DNA of 64,000 bases from Paenibacillus sp. FSL H7-0326 (GCF_001955535.1 NZ_MPVN01000004.1:372001-436000); one strand, 5' to 3'. Positions 16,996 to 25,998 are shown, counted from the stretch's first letter. Translations and numbers: made by a program. Notes: generated from the letters alone by a model not told the origin.

Positions 16996-17025
16996 AATAG
17001 CAATTAGAAGGAGGAAGTAAATCAA

Positions 17026-17439
17026 ATGTATAATAACAACAATTATAGTCAGATCCGCAGCATGGAGATTGGTTTGTTGATCACCCGGCTCGTGCTGGGA
17101 CTCATCTTCATGGCACATGGAGTTGTCAAATTTCAAGGAATGGAAGGGACGGAGAGCTACTTTGTGAGCCTTGGCCTTCCTGGTTTTATGGCAACTTTGG
17201 TCGCTCTGGCTGAATTTTTCGGCGGGCTGCTTCTGATCATCGGTCTGTTTACGAGATGGATCAGCGTTATTTTTGTCATCCTTCTGGTTGTAGCGATCTT
17301 TACCGCGAAGGCGGGTGCTCCGTTTGTAGGTGGGTATGAGCTCGATATCGCTCTAATTGGGATGGCGTTAACACTCGCGGTAGCAGGCAGCAGATATTTG
17401 GCAGTGGACAGCCTGTTTAGAAGACGAAGCCGCAGATAA
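17026..17439 (+). CDS. DoxX-family membrane protein
   Basis: A 137-residue four-helix membrane protein: LLITRLVLGLIFMAHGVVKF (DoxX signature MAHGxxKF), MATLVALAEFFGGLLLIIGL, a third helix VIFVILLVVAIFTAKAG, and a fourth before a basic tail RRRSRR. DoxX/YphA/YfiD proteins are linked to thiol redox and oxidative stress, with no defined biochemistry. It lies 30 bases after the M56 peptidase gene with AGGAGG before it, so it may be the output of the BlaI-like switch (inference). Confidence 0.88.
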   Translation: MYNNNNYSQIRSMEIGLLITRLVLGLIFMAHGVVKFQGMEGTESYFVSLGLPGFMATLVALAEFFGGLLLIIGLFTRWISVIFVILLVVAIFTAKAGAPFVGGYELDIALIGMALTLAVAGSRYLAVDSLFRRRSRR

Positions 17440-17462
17440 GCAAAACTTGATATAAAGAAATG

Positions 17463-17493
17463 AGAGGCTCTGCATTGGCAGAGTCTTTTTTAT
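17463..17493 (+). terminator. Terminator after doxX
   Basis: AGGCTCTGC-attg-GCAGAGTCT hairpin with one wobble pair, followed by a T6 run. Confidence 0.8.
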
Positions 17494-17626
17494 TAGGATT
17501 TTGTATCGTTCCATTTTGGGATGATGCAAAATCCTTTTTTGCATAATTTGGTGCCAATGGTTGCATGCTATCTTTCAGAAAATGGATGGAAGTTAACCTT
17601 CGCCGGAACAAGAGAGGTGAGCAGTC
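17494..17626 (+). promoter_or_regulatory. Upstream region of germinant operon 2
   Basis: CATGCTA at 17574-17580 fits the sigma-G -10 consensus CATnnTA, as expected for a germinant receptor. The matching -35 is poor: TGCATA lies 28 bases upstream, too far. Weak assignment. Confidence 0.3.
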
Positions 17627-19384
17627 ATGAGCAGTGAGAAGGAAGAGTTGAAGCAAGGCTCCGAGGATCAGACACCTGACAACCAAGGGCTTGAGAAAAA
17701 GCAAGAGTCTGATGAACAACAGACGGAGGCGTCATCCGGAGAACAAGAGGGGAATCAGCAGTCGAATAAGCAAGATTCAAAAGAATCAGGAGATTCAGAC
17801 GCAGACGATCAGGAGGACTCGAAGCCATCGGGGGATACCTCATCAAATGAGGATAAAGCGGTTCCCGAGCTTCCACAGTTGAAATTACCGATTGTAAAGG
17901 ATTTGAAGTCGAACCTTGAGGTCCTTCAAGAGGTGTTCAAGGATTGCTCTGACTTCGTGTTCCGCGAGATTAAGCATGAAGGGTACCCGGACGTATGCCT
18001 GTCCTACTTGGAAGGCATCGTCATCTCTCTTGAAGTGCAGGATCATATCATATTACCTCTCGTAAGAGGCGTTGATCTAGCAAATGTTCAGGGAGCATCA
18101 GAGGATATTGAGCTTGAGAAGGTTCCGATCTCGCTGTCTCATGTGAAGAAGGCCAAGACCTGGCGTGAAGCTGCAGATGGTGTAACCGATGGCTGTGTAC
18201 TTGTGCTGGTTGAAGACAATGACGAAGCACTGCTCTTCGATCTTAAGGGCGGGCTTCGACGTTCTGTGCAAGAGCCTCAGACAGAGGGGGTTGTCAGGGG
18301 ACCGCGCGAAGGATTTACCGAAATGATTCGAGCGAACACAGGGCTGATCCGCTTCAAGCTGAAGACGCCGATGCTCAAGATGGAGAATTTCACGCTCGGG
18401 ACAGAAACGAAGACAAGTGTTGTGCTTGCTTATATCAAAGGGATCGCCTGTGAGGAGCTGATCGATGATGTGCGGCAGCGCATTAAGAAGATCAATATCG
18501 ATGGAGTGCTCGAATCCGGCTATATCGAGGAATTGATTGAGGATCATCCCTACTCTCCGTTCCCTCAGCTCCATTACACGGAAAGACCGGATACCGTGGT
18601 TGCCAACCTGCTGGAAGGACGATTTTGCATTTTGGTGGATGGAACTCCCTTCGCCTTGCTTGGTCCTGTAACGATGTGGCAGATGCTTCAGGCGAGTGAG
18701 GATTATTATGAACGATTCTTTATCAGTAACTTCTTACGGTGGATCCGTTTGTTCTTTATGATGGTGGCATTATTTCTTCCTGCCTTATATATTGCGATAA
18801 CTACCTTTCATCAGGACATGCTGCCGACCACGCTCATCATCAGTATAGCAGCTGCCCGTGAAGCCATTCCTTTTCCGGCCCTGGTCGAAGCAATGCTGAT
18901 GGAAATTTCATTCGAAGCCTTGCGGGAGGCAGGTGTTCGCTTGCCTAAAGCAGTCGGTCAGGCGGTAAGTATTCTCGGGGCGCTTGTTATCGGACAGGCG
19001 GCTGTGACCGCGGGTATCGTGTCGGCTCCGATGGTTATCATCGTATCCATGACAGGGATCGCTTCCTTCACCATTCCAAGGTTTAACTTTGCCATTACGC
19101 TTCGGCTGCTGCGGTTTCCGATCATGATCCTCGCTGGAACCTTGGGTCTGTTCGGGATTGTCATTGGTACAGTCCTGATCTCAGCACATCTGACACAGCT
19201 CACTTCATTTGGACAGCCCTATCTGCTTGGTGTGAGTCCGTACCGTAAAGGCGAATCGAAAGACATCATCATGCGGGTGCCTTGGTGGAAGATGATATTC
19301 AAGCCATCATCAACCCCCAATCATGAGCGTAAGCGGATGGACAAAGGAATGAACGGGTCTCCTAACTCGGATGAAGGGTGGTAA
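17627..19384 (+). CDS. Spore germinant receptor subunit A (GerAA/GerKA family), operon 2
   Basis: A 585-residue paralogue of the subunit A at 8006. It has an acidic Gln/Asp/Ser/Glu-rich N-tail (~80 residues) and a soluble domain with EGVVRGPREGFTEMIRANTG, LESGYIEELIEDHPYSPFPQ and ERPDTVVANLLEGRF. The membrane part carries AREAIPFPALVEAMLMEISF, REAGVRLPKAVGQAVSILGA and ITGIASF-like SMTGIASFTIPRF. AGAGGTGAG precedes the ATG. Heads the A-C-D-B operon. Confidence 0.95.
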   Translation: MSSEKEELKQGSEDQTPDNQGLEKKQESDEQQTEASSGEQEGNQQSNKQDSKESGDSDADDQEDSKPSGDTSSNEDKAVPELPQLKLPIVKDLKSNLEVLQEVFKDCSDFVFREIKHEGYPDVCLSYLEGIVISLEVQDHIILPLVRGVDLANVQGASEDIELEKVPISLSHVKKAKTWREAADGVTDGCVLVLVEDNDEALLFDLKGGLRRSVQEPQTEGVVRGPREGFTEMIRANTGLIRFKLKTPMLKMENFTLGTETKTSVVLAYIKGIACEELIDDVRQRIKKINIDGVLESGYIEELIEDHPYSPFPQLHYTERPDTVVANLLEGRFCILVDGTPFALLGPVTMWQMLQASEDYYERFFISNFLRWIRLFFMMVALFLPALYIAITTFHQDMLPTTLIISIAAAREAIPFPALVEAMLMEISFEALREAGVRLPKAVGQAVSILGALVIGQAAVTAGIVSAPMVIIVSMTGIASFTIPRFNFAITLRLLRFPIMILAGTLGLFGIVIGTVLISAHLTQLTSFGQPYLLGVSPYRKGESKDIIMRVPWWKMIFKPSSTPNHERKRMDKGMNGSPNSDEGW

Positions 19385-19392
19385 TTGATCTG

Positions 19393-20568
19393 ATGAACAG
19401 AGTATCCAAAACCGTAACAATCCTGCTGCTGTGCCTCCTGCTGACAGGCTGCTGGGATCGCAGAGAGATTAACGATATTGCTTTTGTAGTCGGCACTGCG
19501 CTTGATAAAGAGGAGGATAAGTATAGAGTTACCCTTCAAATTACCATTCCTGGTATGCTCGCAGGATCAAATGGCGGGGGTGGAGGTGGAGATAAGAACC
19601 CTTGGTTTCTAAAGTCAAGTGTCGGTGAAACCGTAAGAGGAGTCACCTTAAAAGAACAAACGAGCACATCCCGTAAGCTGTATTTCTCCCACCGCAGGGC
19701 TCTGCTCGTGGGAGAGGCGATGGCCCGTGAGGGCATCGCAGAAGCGCTTGATTCCATCGGACGGCTTCCGGAGAACCGGCTGTCTGCTCTGCCTGTCGTA
19801 ACCGAAGGTCATGCCTATGAAGTACTTAACGGAGAACCAACCATTGAGCAATATCCCGGTGAAGTGGTTCGTGAGCTTGTCTTCTCGTATCTCAGCAAGC
19901 CATGGACGCTCAAGACTGTAGTCAATCTGATGCTTGAAGACGGGATCGATCCGATTATGCCGCTAGTGGAAACGGTAGATAGTGTGCCCGAGAAGATCGA
20001 CAAGCCTCATAAAAATATCGGGGTTGGTGGACTTGCTGTATTCCGCGGCGATAAATTGACCGGAATTATTAAGAAGCAGGATACACATGGCATTCTTGTG
20101 GCAATGGATCAAGCAAGAACACTGGAGCTCCCGATTACAGTTCCCCGTGGAGAAGGGAAGATTTTTTTCTTAATCAGATCAAATCATACGAAGATCAAGC
20201 CGATTGTGAACGGAGAAGATGTTCGGTTTCATATGTACACGGGTGGCAGGATGTCCATTACGACGAACGAGTCCAACTTCGATACCAATAATGAGAACAA
20301 TATTATAGAGCTTGAACAGAAGATGAATGAATACATGAAAGCAAAGATCACTCAGGATCTCAAGCTGCTTCAGAAATATAATTCGGATGCACTTGGCTTC
20401 GGTAGAATTATTAAGACAGAAAAGCCGCAGCTGTGGTCAAAATTACGAGAACGCTGGTACGAAATATATCCGAATATCACTTTCGAGGTAGAAGCCGATT
20501 ATCGGCTTGAGAATAATGGAGCGGCTACAAGTCCATTCGCAGTGGAAGAGGAGGATATTGCGGAATGA
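19393..20568 (+). CDS. Ger(x)C family germinant receptor lipoprotein, operon 2
   Basis: A 391-residue lipoprotein: signal peptide and lipobox LLLTGCWDRREINDIAFVVG (Cys ~19). Gly-rich loop SNGGGGGGDKNP, and conserved blocks SRKLYFSHRRALLVGEAMA and GGLAVFRGDKLTGIIKKQD. C-terminal KYNSDALGFGRIIK. The ATG at 19393 uses AAGGGTGG at the end of the subunit A gene. Its last bases overlap the next gene by ATGA. Confidence 0.94.
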   Translation: MNRVSKTVTILLLCLLLTGCWDRREINDIAFVVGTALDKEEDKYRVTLQITIPGMLAGSNGGGGGGDKNPWFLKSSVGETVRGVTLKEQTSTSRKLYFSHRRALLVGEAMAREGIAEALDSIGRLPENRLSALPVVTEGHAYEVLNGEPTIEQYPGEVVRELVFSYLSKPWTLKTVVNLMLEDGIDPIMPLVETVDSVPEKIDKPHKNIGVGGLAVFRGDKLTGIIKKQDTHGILVAMDQARTLELPITVPRGEGKIFFLIRSNHTKIKPIVNGEDVRFHMYTGGRMSITTNESNFDTNNENNIIELEQKMNEYMKAKITQDLKLLQKYNSDALGFGRIIKTEKPQLWSKLRERWYEIYPNITFEVEADYRLENNGAATSPFAVEEEDIAE

Positions 20569-20792
20569 ATCTCATGGCCTTGTCGGCAGTAGTTGTGTTT
20601 AGTCTGATTATCGTGCTGAAGGATCACAAAAATTTAAAAAACTACAAGCCGATTAATCGCATCTTATCTTACGTGATTATAGGACTCGGCATCGGGATAT
20701 GGATCTACACACTATCACCGATTCCTGTAATCCATCCGACATATCTAATCTCGCAGTGGATGTATCCCTACATTCCTGTTCCGTCTGAGTAA
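20565..20792 (+). CDS. Small two-helix germinant receptor D-type subunit
   Basis: A 75-residue protein made almost entirely of two membrane helices (about 3-20 and 35-52) joined by a basic loop (KDHKNLKNYKPINR) and followed by a Pro-rich end (TYLISQWMYPYIPVPSE). It starts in an ATGA overlap with subunit C and sits inside a germinant receptor operon. Similar 60-75-residue two-helix D subunits in several Bacillus ger operons modulate receptor-dependent germination. Operon 1 in this window lacks one. Confidence 0.8.
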   Translation: MNLMALSAVVVFSLIIVLKDHKNLKNYKPINRILSYVIIGLGIGIWIYTLSPIPVIHPTYLISQWMYPYIPVPSE

Positions 20793-20816
20793 GAAGAAAG
20801 GCAGGTGCATAATTAT

Positions 20817-22157
20817 ATGAGTGGAACAACCAAACAGGTTAAGAAACATGATGCTAGACCATTGACAGAGCGGCAGCTTGTTCTCATGATTATCATGGTT
20901 ACGCTGCCCATGACCTTGGTTCATTCTCCGTCCGATATTGTGCAATTTGGCCAGCAGCATGCCTACTTGTGCATTATTCTGGTGTATCTTGTACTCCTGA
21001 TCTGCATCTGGCTGCTGTCCCGAACACAGCGCCGCTTCGGCAGCCAGAATTTGTTCCAGGCGATGATTGGTCGCCGGCCTTTTGTCGGAAGAGTGATTGT
21101 TGGGATGTATGTCCTGTACTATTTTTATATTCTGGCAAGAGATGCAAGGCTGCTGACGGAGTATGTGGATACCACGTTACTCCCGCTTACTCCCGTCATG
21201 ATCATTCTGCTGTGTATCTTTGTCATGTCGGGATTCATTATTCGGGGAGGCATGAAATCAGTCGTCAGCATGACTGAGATTTTTATGCCGATTCTGATTC
21301 TCACCATTTTTATGATCCCGCTGTTTGTATCCGGCGCGCTGGACTTTCACTACTTAAAGCCGTTTTTCCCTGTGGATCTGATCGGTGTCGGGAATGGAAC
21401 ATGGTACTTCTTCTCCTACGCAGGAGAAATTATTATATTGCCGTTCATTTTCGGAAAAGAGACCTTCAAGCTGAAATCCGCTGTCAAAGGCTTATCCTTC
21501 GCTTTTTTTCTTCTCGTTATCGATATCATTATGATGATTCTGATCATTGGGCTGCCGATTATTCCAAGAATATCCTATCCGTCCCATGAGCTTGTCCGCC
21601 AAGTGCAGATTAGTGACTTTCTGGACCGGTTCGATATGTTTCTGGCCGCTGCGATTCTCCCTATACATATGACGAAGGTTGCATTTAACACTTATGTGGT
21701 GTGCTACGGTATGGGCTGTTTAGACAAAAACATATCCGGACGCATGATGCAGGGGCCGATCATATTGCTCGGATATGTGTGTGCCTTCTGGTTCTTCAAG
21801 GATTCTATTCAGCTATTCAAGTTCGATCGGGAATGGTCAGCAATCGTGCTCTTATTCACGTTAGTTATGCCGGTGCTGATCTACCTGATCTTCAGGCCGT
21901 CCAAGAAAAATAAGACGGATGGGGCGACTCAGAACAAGCAGTCTGCACAGAACGAGGAATCCCAGAACGGGCCATCTTCTCAAGAGGGAGAATCTACCGA
22001 AACGGAGAAATCCACTCAAAAAGCGCAGTCTGCTCAAGCGGAGAAATCCACTCAAAAAGCGCAGTCTGCTCAGAATGAGTCTTCTCAGCATCGGAGCCCC
22101 ACCAAAAAAAGTGGAACCTCTCAGAATGGGAACGCAGGCTCGGCAGAAGGTTCCTGA
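20817..22157 (+). CDS. Spore germination permease (GerAB/GerKB family) with extended hydrophilic tail, operon 2
   Basis: A protein of about 446 residues: roughly ten membrane helices in the first ~365 residues (LTERQLVLMIIMVTLPMTLV, FIIRGGMKSVVSMTEIF, LVRQVQISDFLDRFDMFLAA). An unusual ~80-residue Ser/Gln/Lys/Glu-rich tail follows that contains a 12-residue tandem repeat. Typical B subunits end near residue 365-370, so the tail is an addition facing the cytoplasm or core. ATG 20817 is favoured over GTG 20805, which overlaps the ribosome site. Confidence 0.93.
   Translation: MSGTTKQVKKHDARPLTERQLVLMIIMVTLPMTLVHSPSDIVQFGQQHAYLCIILVYLVLLICIWLLSRTQRRFGSQNLFQAMIGRRPFVGRVIVGMYVLYYFYILARDARLLTEYVDTTLLPLTPVMIILLCIFVMSGFIIRGGMKSVVSMTEIFMPILILTIFMIPLFVSGALDFHYLKPFFPVDLIGVGNGTWYFFSYAGEIIILPFIFGKETFKLKSAVKGLSFAFFLLVIDIIMMILIIGLPIIPRISYPSHELVRQVQISDFLDRFDMFLAAAILPIHMTKVAFNTYVVCYGMGCLDKNISGRMMQGPIILLGYVCAFWFFKDSIQLFKFDREWSAIVLLFTLVMPVLIYLIFRPSKKNKTDGATQNKQSAQNEESQNGPSSQEGESTETEKSTQKAQSAQAEKSTQKAQSAQNESSQHRSPTKKSGTSQNGNAGSAEGS
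22003..22072 (+). repeat. 36-bp tandem repeat in the germination permease tail
   Basis: Two near-identical copies, starting at 22003 and 22039, each encode EKSTQKAQSAQ plus one variable residue. Neighbouring SAQNEESQ and SAQNESSQ look like more diverged copies. Confidence 0.85.
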
Positions 22158-22260
22158 CGCAGTAACGAATCCATATAGAAATTGGGGGATTACTTTCTTC
22201 TGGGCCAAGCTCCTTATATACTAGATACAAGATCTCGTATAGTGAAGGGGAGTAAGGCAC

Positions 22261-23082
22261 ATGGCTCAGAATTTGCTAGGTAAAAAAGTAGCGCTGGCAG
22301 GTCCTCGAAAGTCAGAGGAAATGTCCATGATTATTGAGAAGCTGGGCGGAACCCCGGTACTGCGGCCGGCGCAAGGCACTGTTTTTCTCGATGACGAACA
22401 TCTAGAGAGCAGTATAGAGGCTTGGGTGAAGCATCCGCCCGATTGGACTCTGCTGACGACGGGGATGGGGCTTGATGCGATCTTTAGTAAGGCAGAACAG
22501 ATGGGCGTAGAGGATACTCTTACTGCGGCGCTGTCGCAGTCCCAAATCGCTGCAAGAGGATACAAGACCGTGAATGCGCTGCGCAAAAGAGGACTAAAGC
22601 CGGTAGTAAGAGATGATGATGGAAGCACTTCAGGCCTTATTCGTGAGCTTGGAGCTTATTCGCTTGAAGGCAGCAGGGTCCTTGTTCAGCTGCATGGCGA
22701 ATCCGCGCCGCGCCTTATGGCATGGCTCTCCGATCAAGGTGTACAGGAGATTACGCAGGTCTTGCCTTACCGGCACGTGCCGCCTGAGGAGAGTGAACTT
22801 GCTCTATTGTTGTCCGACATCCTGAATCAGCAGATTGACGCGATCACCTTTACCAGTGCACCACAAATCCGTTTTCTGGTGGAATATGCTGAACAGCACG
22901 GGAAGCTTGAACAGATGAAGCAGCGGCTTGAACAAGACATCGTGGCAGCGGCTGTAGGCAAGGTGACAGCGCAAGCGATGATCGAAGAAGGGGTTGAACC
23001 CAAGGTCGTTCCTGCCGAGGAGCGTATGGGCAGTATGATGGTCGCGCTTGGCAAGTATTTTGCAGAGCAGAAGACAGTATAA
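22261..23082 (+). CDS. Uroporphyrinogen-III synthase-like (HemD-fold) protein
   Basis: A 273-residue protein with the two-domain HemD fold: N-terminal GKKVALAGPRKSEEMSMIIE, a middle RVLVQLHGESAPRLMAWLSD, and the C-terminal signature DAITFTSAPQIRFLVEYAEQ with VAAAVGKVTAQAMIEEGVEP. HemD cyclises hydroxymethylbilane for heme and siroheme. This copy is outside any hem cluster and follows a germination operon, so it may be a second HemD-like protein with another job. GGGGAG precedes the ATG. Confidence 0.82.
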   Translation: MAQNLLGKKVALAGPRKSEEMSMIIEKLGGTPVLRPAQGTVFLDDEHLESSIEAWVKHPPDWTLLTTGMGLDAIFSKAEQMGVEDTLTAALSQSQIAARGYKTVNALRKRGLKPVVRDDDGSTSGLIRELGAYSLEGSRVLVQLHGESAPRLMAWLSDQGVQEITQVLPYRHVPPEESELALLLSDILNQQIDAITFTSAPQIRFLVEYAEQHGKLEQMKQRLEQDIVAAAVGKVTAQAMIEEGVEPKVVPAEERMGSMMVALGKYFAEQKTV

Positions 23083-23114
23083 GGAAGCAGGCTTTGTCAC
23101 ATGCTATTCCTTAA

Positions 23115-23154
23115 GACACCTTACCTGATGCATGACGAGGTGAGGTGTTTTCTC
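23115..23154 (+). terminator. Terminator after the HemD-like gene
   Basis: GACACCTTACCT (23115-23126) pairs with AGGTGAGGTGTT with one wobble, then TTCT. Confidence 0.65.
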
Positions 23155-23318
23155 TGTGTTTTCGTTTAAAGATTCCGTGTTTGTGTTTAGAAAAGAGTAA
23201 GAATTAGAATTAATTTCTCCTATTTAATTAGAAAAATTGTACATATGTTGGCGGATGACCTGATCTATTCGATATAGGCACTGTCCGATTTATTGATATC
23301 TCTTGGGAGGTGCAACCC

Positions 23319-24650
23319 TTGTTATTTGACATCATCGTTATCCTCGTGCTGCTTGTGGTCAATGCCTTTTTTGCCGCATCTGAAATGGCACTGATCTCCA
23401 TTAATGATAATCGCATTCGGGTTCTGTCCCTGGAAGGAAATAAGCGGGCTCAGAAGCTGGAGAAATTAGTTGAGGAGCCGACAGGCTTCTTGTCCACGAT
23501 CCAGATCGGGATTACACTGGCGGGATTCCTGAACAGTGCCTTTGCGGCCGATAAATTCGCGTCCTTGCTGGTCAATTACTTGATCTCGATCGGAGTGGAC
23601 GTTGCTCCTTCTGTTCTGTCTTCGATCTCGGTCATTGTCATTACGCTTATTCTGTCTTACTTCACGCTCGTATTCGGTGAGCTTGTGCCGAAACGTATTG
23701 CGATGAAAAAGGCGGAGGCGATCGCCCTTGCCGTCGTTGGGCCGCTCAGCTTGCTGTCAAAGATCGTAGCCCCATTCGTCAAGCTGCTCACTGCATCCAC
23801 GAATGTAACGGTGCGCTTGTTCGGTATCGATCCGAATTCGGAGGAGGAGGAAGCCTCTGAGGAAGAAATTCGGATGCTGGTGGATACGGGTCTTGAACGA
23901 GGTACCATTCAGCAAAGTGAGAAAATGATCATTCACAATATTTTTGATTTTGATAATAAAACGGTATCCGATATGATGACACATCGCACAGACATGGTCT
24001 CCATCTCCGTGGATACGCCTTTTGATGATGTGCTGGAAATGGTTCAGTCTGAGCAGTATACACGGTTCCCGGTGTTCGAAGAACGAATTGATAATGTCAT
24101 CGGAATCCTGCATGTGAAGGATCTGATTATGCAGTTTAATAAGAACAATACGAATCCAAGACAGCTGAAGGATATCATTCGGCCCGCTTACTTCGTCTCA
24201 GAAACCAAAAAGGGTGATGATCTGCTTGAAGAGCTTCAGCAGAATCATGTGCATATGGCCATCGTAGTTGATGAATACGGAGGAACTGCCGGTATTATCA
24301 CAATTGAGGACCTCATCGAAGAAATTGTAGGCTTGATATACGATGAATATGATGAGGATGAATCCATTTACGAAGCGATAGATGAGGTAACCTACTCGTT
24401 TAACGGAACAGCTCGTCTGGATGAAGTGGCTGATATTGTGAGAGCCAGCCTGCCTGAGGATGAGTATGAGACCCTTAGCGGCTTCATGATTGGGACACTC
24501 GGACGGATTCCGACCAAGCAGGAGCGTCCGGAATTTGATTATCGCGGATTTCGTTATAAGGTCGAGGAAGTGGGCAAGCAGCGCATCCGCAAAATTCTTG
24601 TCAAGAAGCTTCCCGATGGTGATGTGGAGAATGAACTCGTAGAAGCTTGA
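23319..24650 (+). CDS. CNNM/CorC (HlyC/CorC) family transporter with CBS domains
   Basis: About 443 residues. N-terminal DUF21/CNNM membrane domain (~1-190; LLVVNAFFAASEMALISIND, FLSTIQIGITLAGFLNSAFA, LVFGELVPKRIAMKKAEAIA). Then a CBS pair (~205-330; MTHRTDMVSISVDTPFDDVL, HMAIVVDEYGGTAGIITIED) and a C-terminal CorC/HlyC domain (~345-430). The family exports or regulates Mg2+ or Na+. Start is probably TTG 23319 with GGGAGG eight bases upstream; the in-frame GTG at 23310 overlaps the ribosome site. Confidence 0.92.
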   Translation: MLFDIIVILVLLVVNAFFAASEMALISINDNRIRVLSLEGNKRAQKLEKLVEEPTGFLSTIQIGITLAGFLNSAFAADKFASLLVNYLISIGVDVAPSVLSSISVIVITLILSYFTLVFGELVPKRIAMKKAEAIALAVVGPLSLLSKIVAPFVKLLTASTNVTVRLFGIDPNSEEEEASEEEIRMLVDTGLERGTIQQSEKMIIHNIFDFDNKTVSDMMTHRTDMVSISVDTPFDDVLEMVQSEQYTRFPVFEERIDNVIGILHVKDLIMQFNKNNTNPRQLKDIIRPAYFVSETKKGDDLLEELQQNHVHMAIVVDEYGGTAGIITIEDLIEEIVGLIYDEYDEDESIYEAIDEVTYSFNGTARLDEVADIVRASLPEDEYETLSGFMIGTLGRIPTKQERPEFDYRGFRYKVEEVGKQRIRKILVKKLPDGDVENELVEA

Positions 24651-24701
24651 AGGGTGAATTCATAGTGATTAGAGGAATAAAGGCTTGCTTCGCGAACTTA
24701 G

Positions 24702-24747
24702 ATACGAACCGGCTCAGGCAGTAAGCCCGGCCTGGTTCGTATTTTTA
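24702..24747 (+). terminator. Terminator after the CorC-family gene
   Basis: ATACGAACC (24702-24710) pairs with GGTTCGTAT (24734-24742), followed by TTTTATG. Confidence 0.75.
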
Positions 24748-24799
24748 TGTGATTATTCAGTGACAGCCGGCTTGATTCTAGGAGATAGAATGTGTGGAT

Positions 24800-24840
24800 T
24801 TAGCTCATCGATTGAGGCTATACTAGGCTCTATGAGCTAA
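24800..24840 (+). promoter_or_regulatory. Dyad flanking a -10-like box before the ThuA-like gene
   Basis: TTAGCTCAT (24800-24808) and ATGAGCTAA (24832-24840) form a perfect 9-bp inverted repeat around TATACT (24819-24824). It could be an operator over a promoter or an RNA hairpin in the leader. Confidence 0.4.
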
Positions 24841-24871
24841 ACGGCTAAGAAAGAGCAAGGAGGAAAGAAGG

Positions 24872-25516
24872 ATGGAACGAAAGAAAGCATTGCTGTTAGG
24901 AGATTACACACATCCGATGTATCATCCATTGCAAGGTGTGGATGAGGAGATCAGCCATATTTTGCAGGATGTGATGACGGTTCAGTGCAGCGAGAATCGA
25001 AACTTGCTGCTTGCTGAGCACTTATCCGGCTACGATCTGCTCATTTCCTATGTGGATGATTGGAAGGGAGCCATTGCACCCCAGCAAACAGCGGGTCTGC
25101 TCAGCTATGTAAGCGGAGGCGGAGCGCTGCTGGTGCTGCATAATGGGATCTCGATGCACAATCGGTATGAGATCGCTCAGCTGCTCGGGGGAAGATTTAC
25201 AGGACACCCGGCACCACGGAAGCTTGAATTTAAAGTGGCCGCGGAGGGTCACGCCATCGTTGAGGGGGTAAATCATTTTACAATGGAGGAAGAACCGTAC
25301 CGATTCGAATTCGATTCATTTTCGGAGAAGACGGTCTTGCTGGAATATACAGATGGTGAAGGCACGTGGCCTTGTGCCTGGGCCCACTCTTACGGAATGG
25401 GGAGAGTCGTATACCTTATGCCGGGACATGATGTTCCTTCCTTCTCCGCGGAGCCCTTCCGCAAGCTGATCGTTCAGTCTGCAATGTGGGCGACGCGTAC
25501 AAAGATGAGAGTATAA
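24872..25516 (+). CDS. ThuA-like protein (trehalose-utilisation / glutamine amidotransferase-like fold)
   Basis: A 214-residue soluble protein with the ThuA layout: KKALLLGDYTHPMYHP at the start, YDLLISYVDDWKG, YVSGGGALLVLHNGISM (the typical GG.GL..LH element), LLGGRFTGHPAPRKLEF, and CAWAHSYGMGRVVYLMPGHD near the end. ThuA-like proteins are often sugar-related hydrolase or isomerase-like proteins. No sugar genes are adjacent, so no substrate is proposed. AGGAGG before the ATG. Confidence 0.83.
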   Translation: MERKKALLLGDYTHPMYHPLQGVDEEISHILQDVMTVQCSENRNLLLAEHLSGYDLLISYVDDWKGAIAPQQTAGLLSYVSGGGALLVLHNGISMHNRYEIAQLLGGRFTGHPAPRKLEFKVAAEGHAIVEGVNHFTMEEEPYRFEFDSFSEKTVLLEYTDGEGTWPCAWAHSYGMGRVVYLMPGHDVPSFSAEPFRKLIVQSAMWATRTKMRV

Positions 25517-25596
25517 GACGGCAAAAGCAGATATAATAGAATTAATTTCATAATAAATTGATTCAATAAAGGAAAATAAAGGAGGCCATCGTAATC

Positions 25597-25998
25597 ATGA
25601 GCGACTTGTTCAAGAAGGCAGTATCCCTTGGCGTAGGATTTACTCTTTACAGTAAGGAAAAGATTGAAGGTGCTGTAAATGAGCTTGTTAAACGCGGAGA
25701 GCTTGCTCCGTCTCAATCCAAGGCAGTTATTGATAAGCTGATGGAACGTGGAGCCGAGGAATCGGCCGGGATCAAGAAGGCGATTACGGATCAGGTGGAG
25801 AAGGTGCTTGTAGACCTTGGTGTGCCGACAAGAGCAGATGTGGCGAGATTGGAGAAGCGTATCGCTGAGCTTGAAGCTCAGGCTGCACAGCAGAAGCCCG
25901 CAGCAGATCCGGAATTGCCGAATAAGCCTCTGCCGGAAACGCCGGTGCTTGATGAAACAACGCCTGATATGCAGCCTCCTACCAAAGAGATTGAATAA
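25597..25998 (+). CDS. Phasin-like coiled-coil protein
   Basis: A 133-residue protein: a helical N-terminus (DLFKKAVSLGVGFTLYSKEK), then a predicted coiled coil (RADVARLEKRIAELEAQAAQ) and a Pro-rich acidic tail. It fits the polyhydroxyalkanoate-granule-regulator/phasin-like family often found directly before AarF kinases in Bacilli. Its stop overlaps the kinase start (TAATG), so the two are translationally coupled. Confidence 0.75.
   Translation: MSDLFKKAVSLGVGFTLYSKEKIEGAVNELVKRGELAPSQSKAVIDKLMERGAEESAGIKKAITDQVEKVLVDLGVPTRADVARLEKRIAELEAQAAQQKPAADPELPNKPLPETPVLDETTPDMQPPTKEIE

Noticed and set aside
22003..22072. Short tandem repeat as a possible CRISPR
   Set aside because: Only two direct copies with no unique spacers, in frame within a coding tail.
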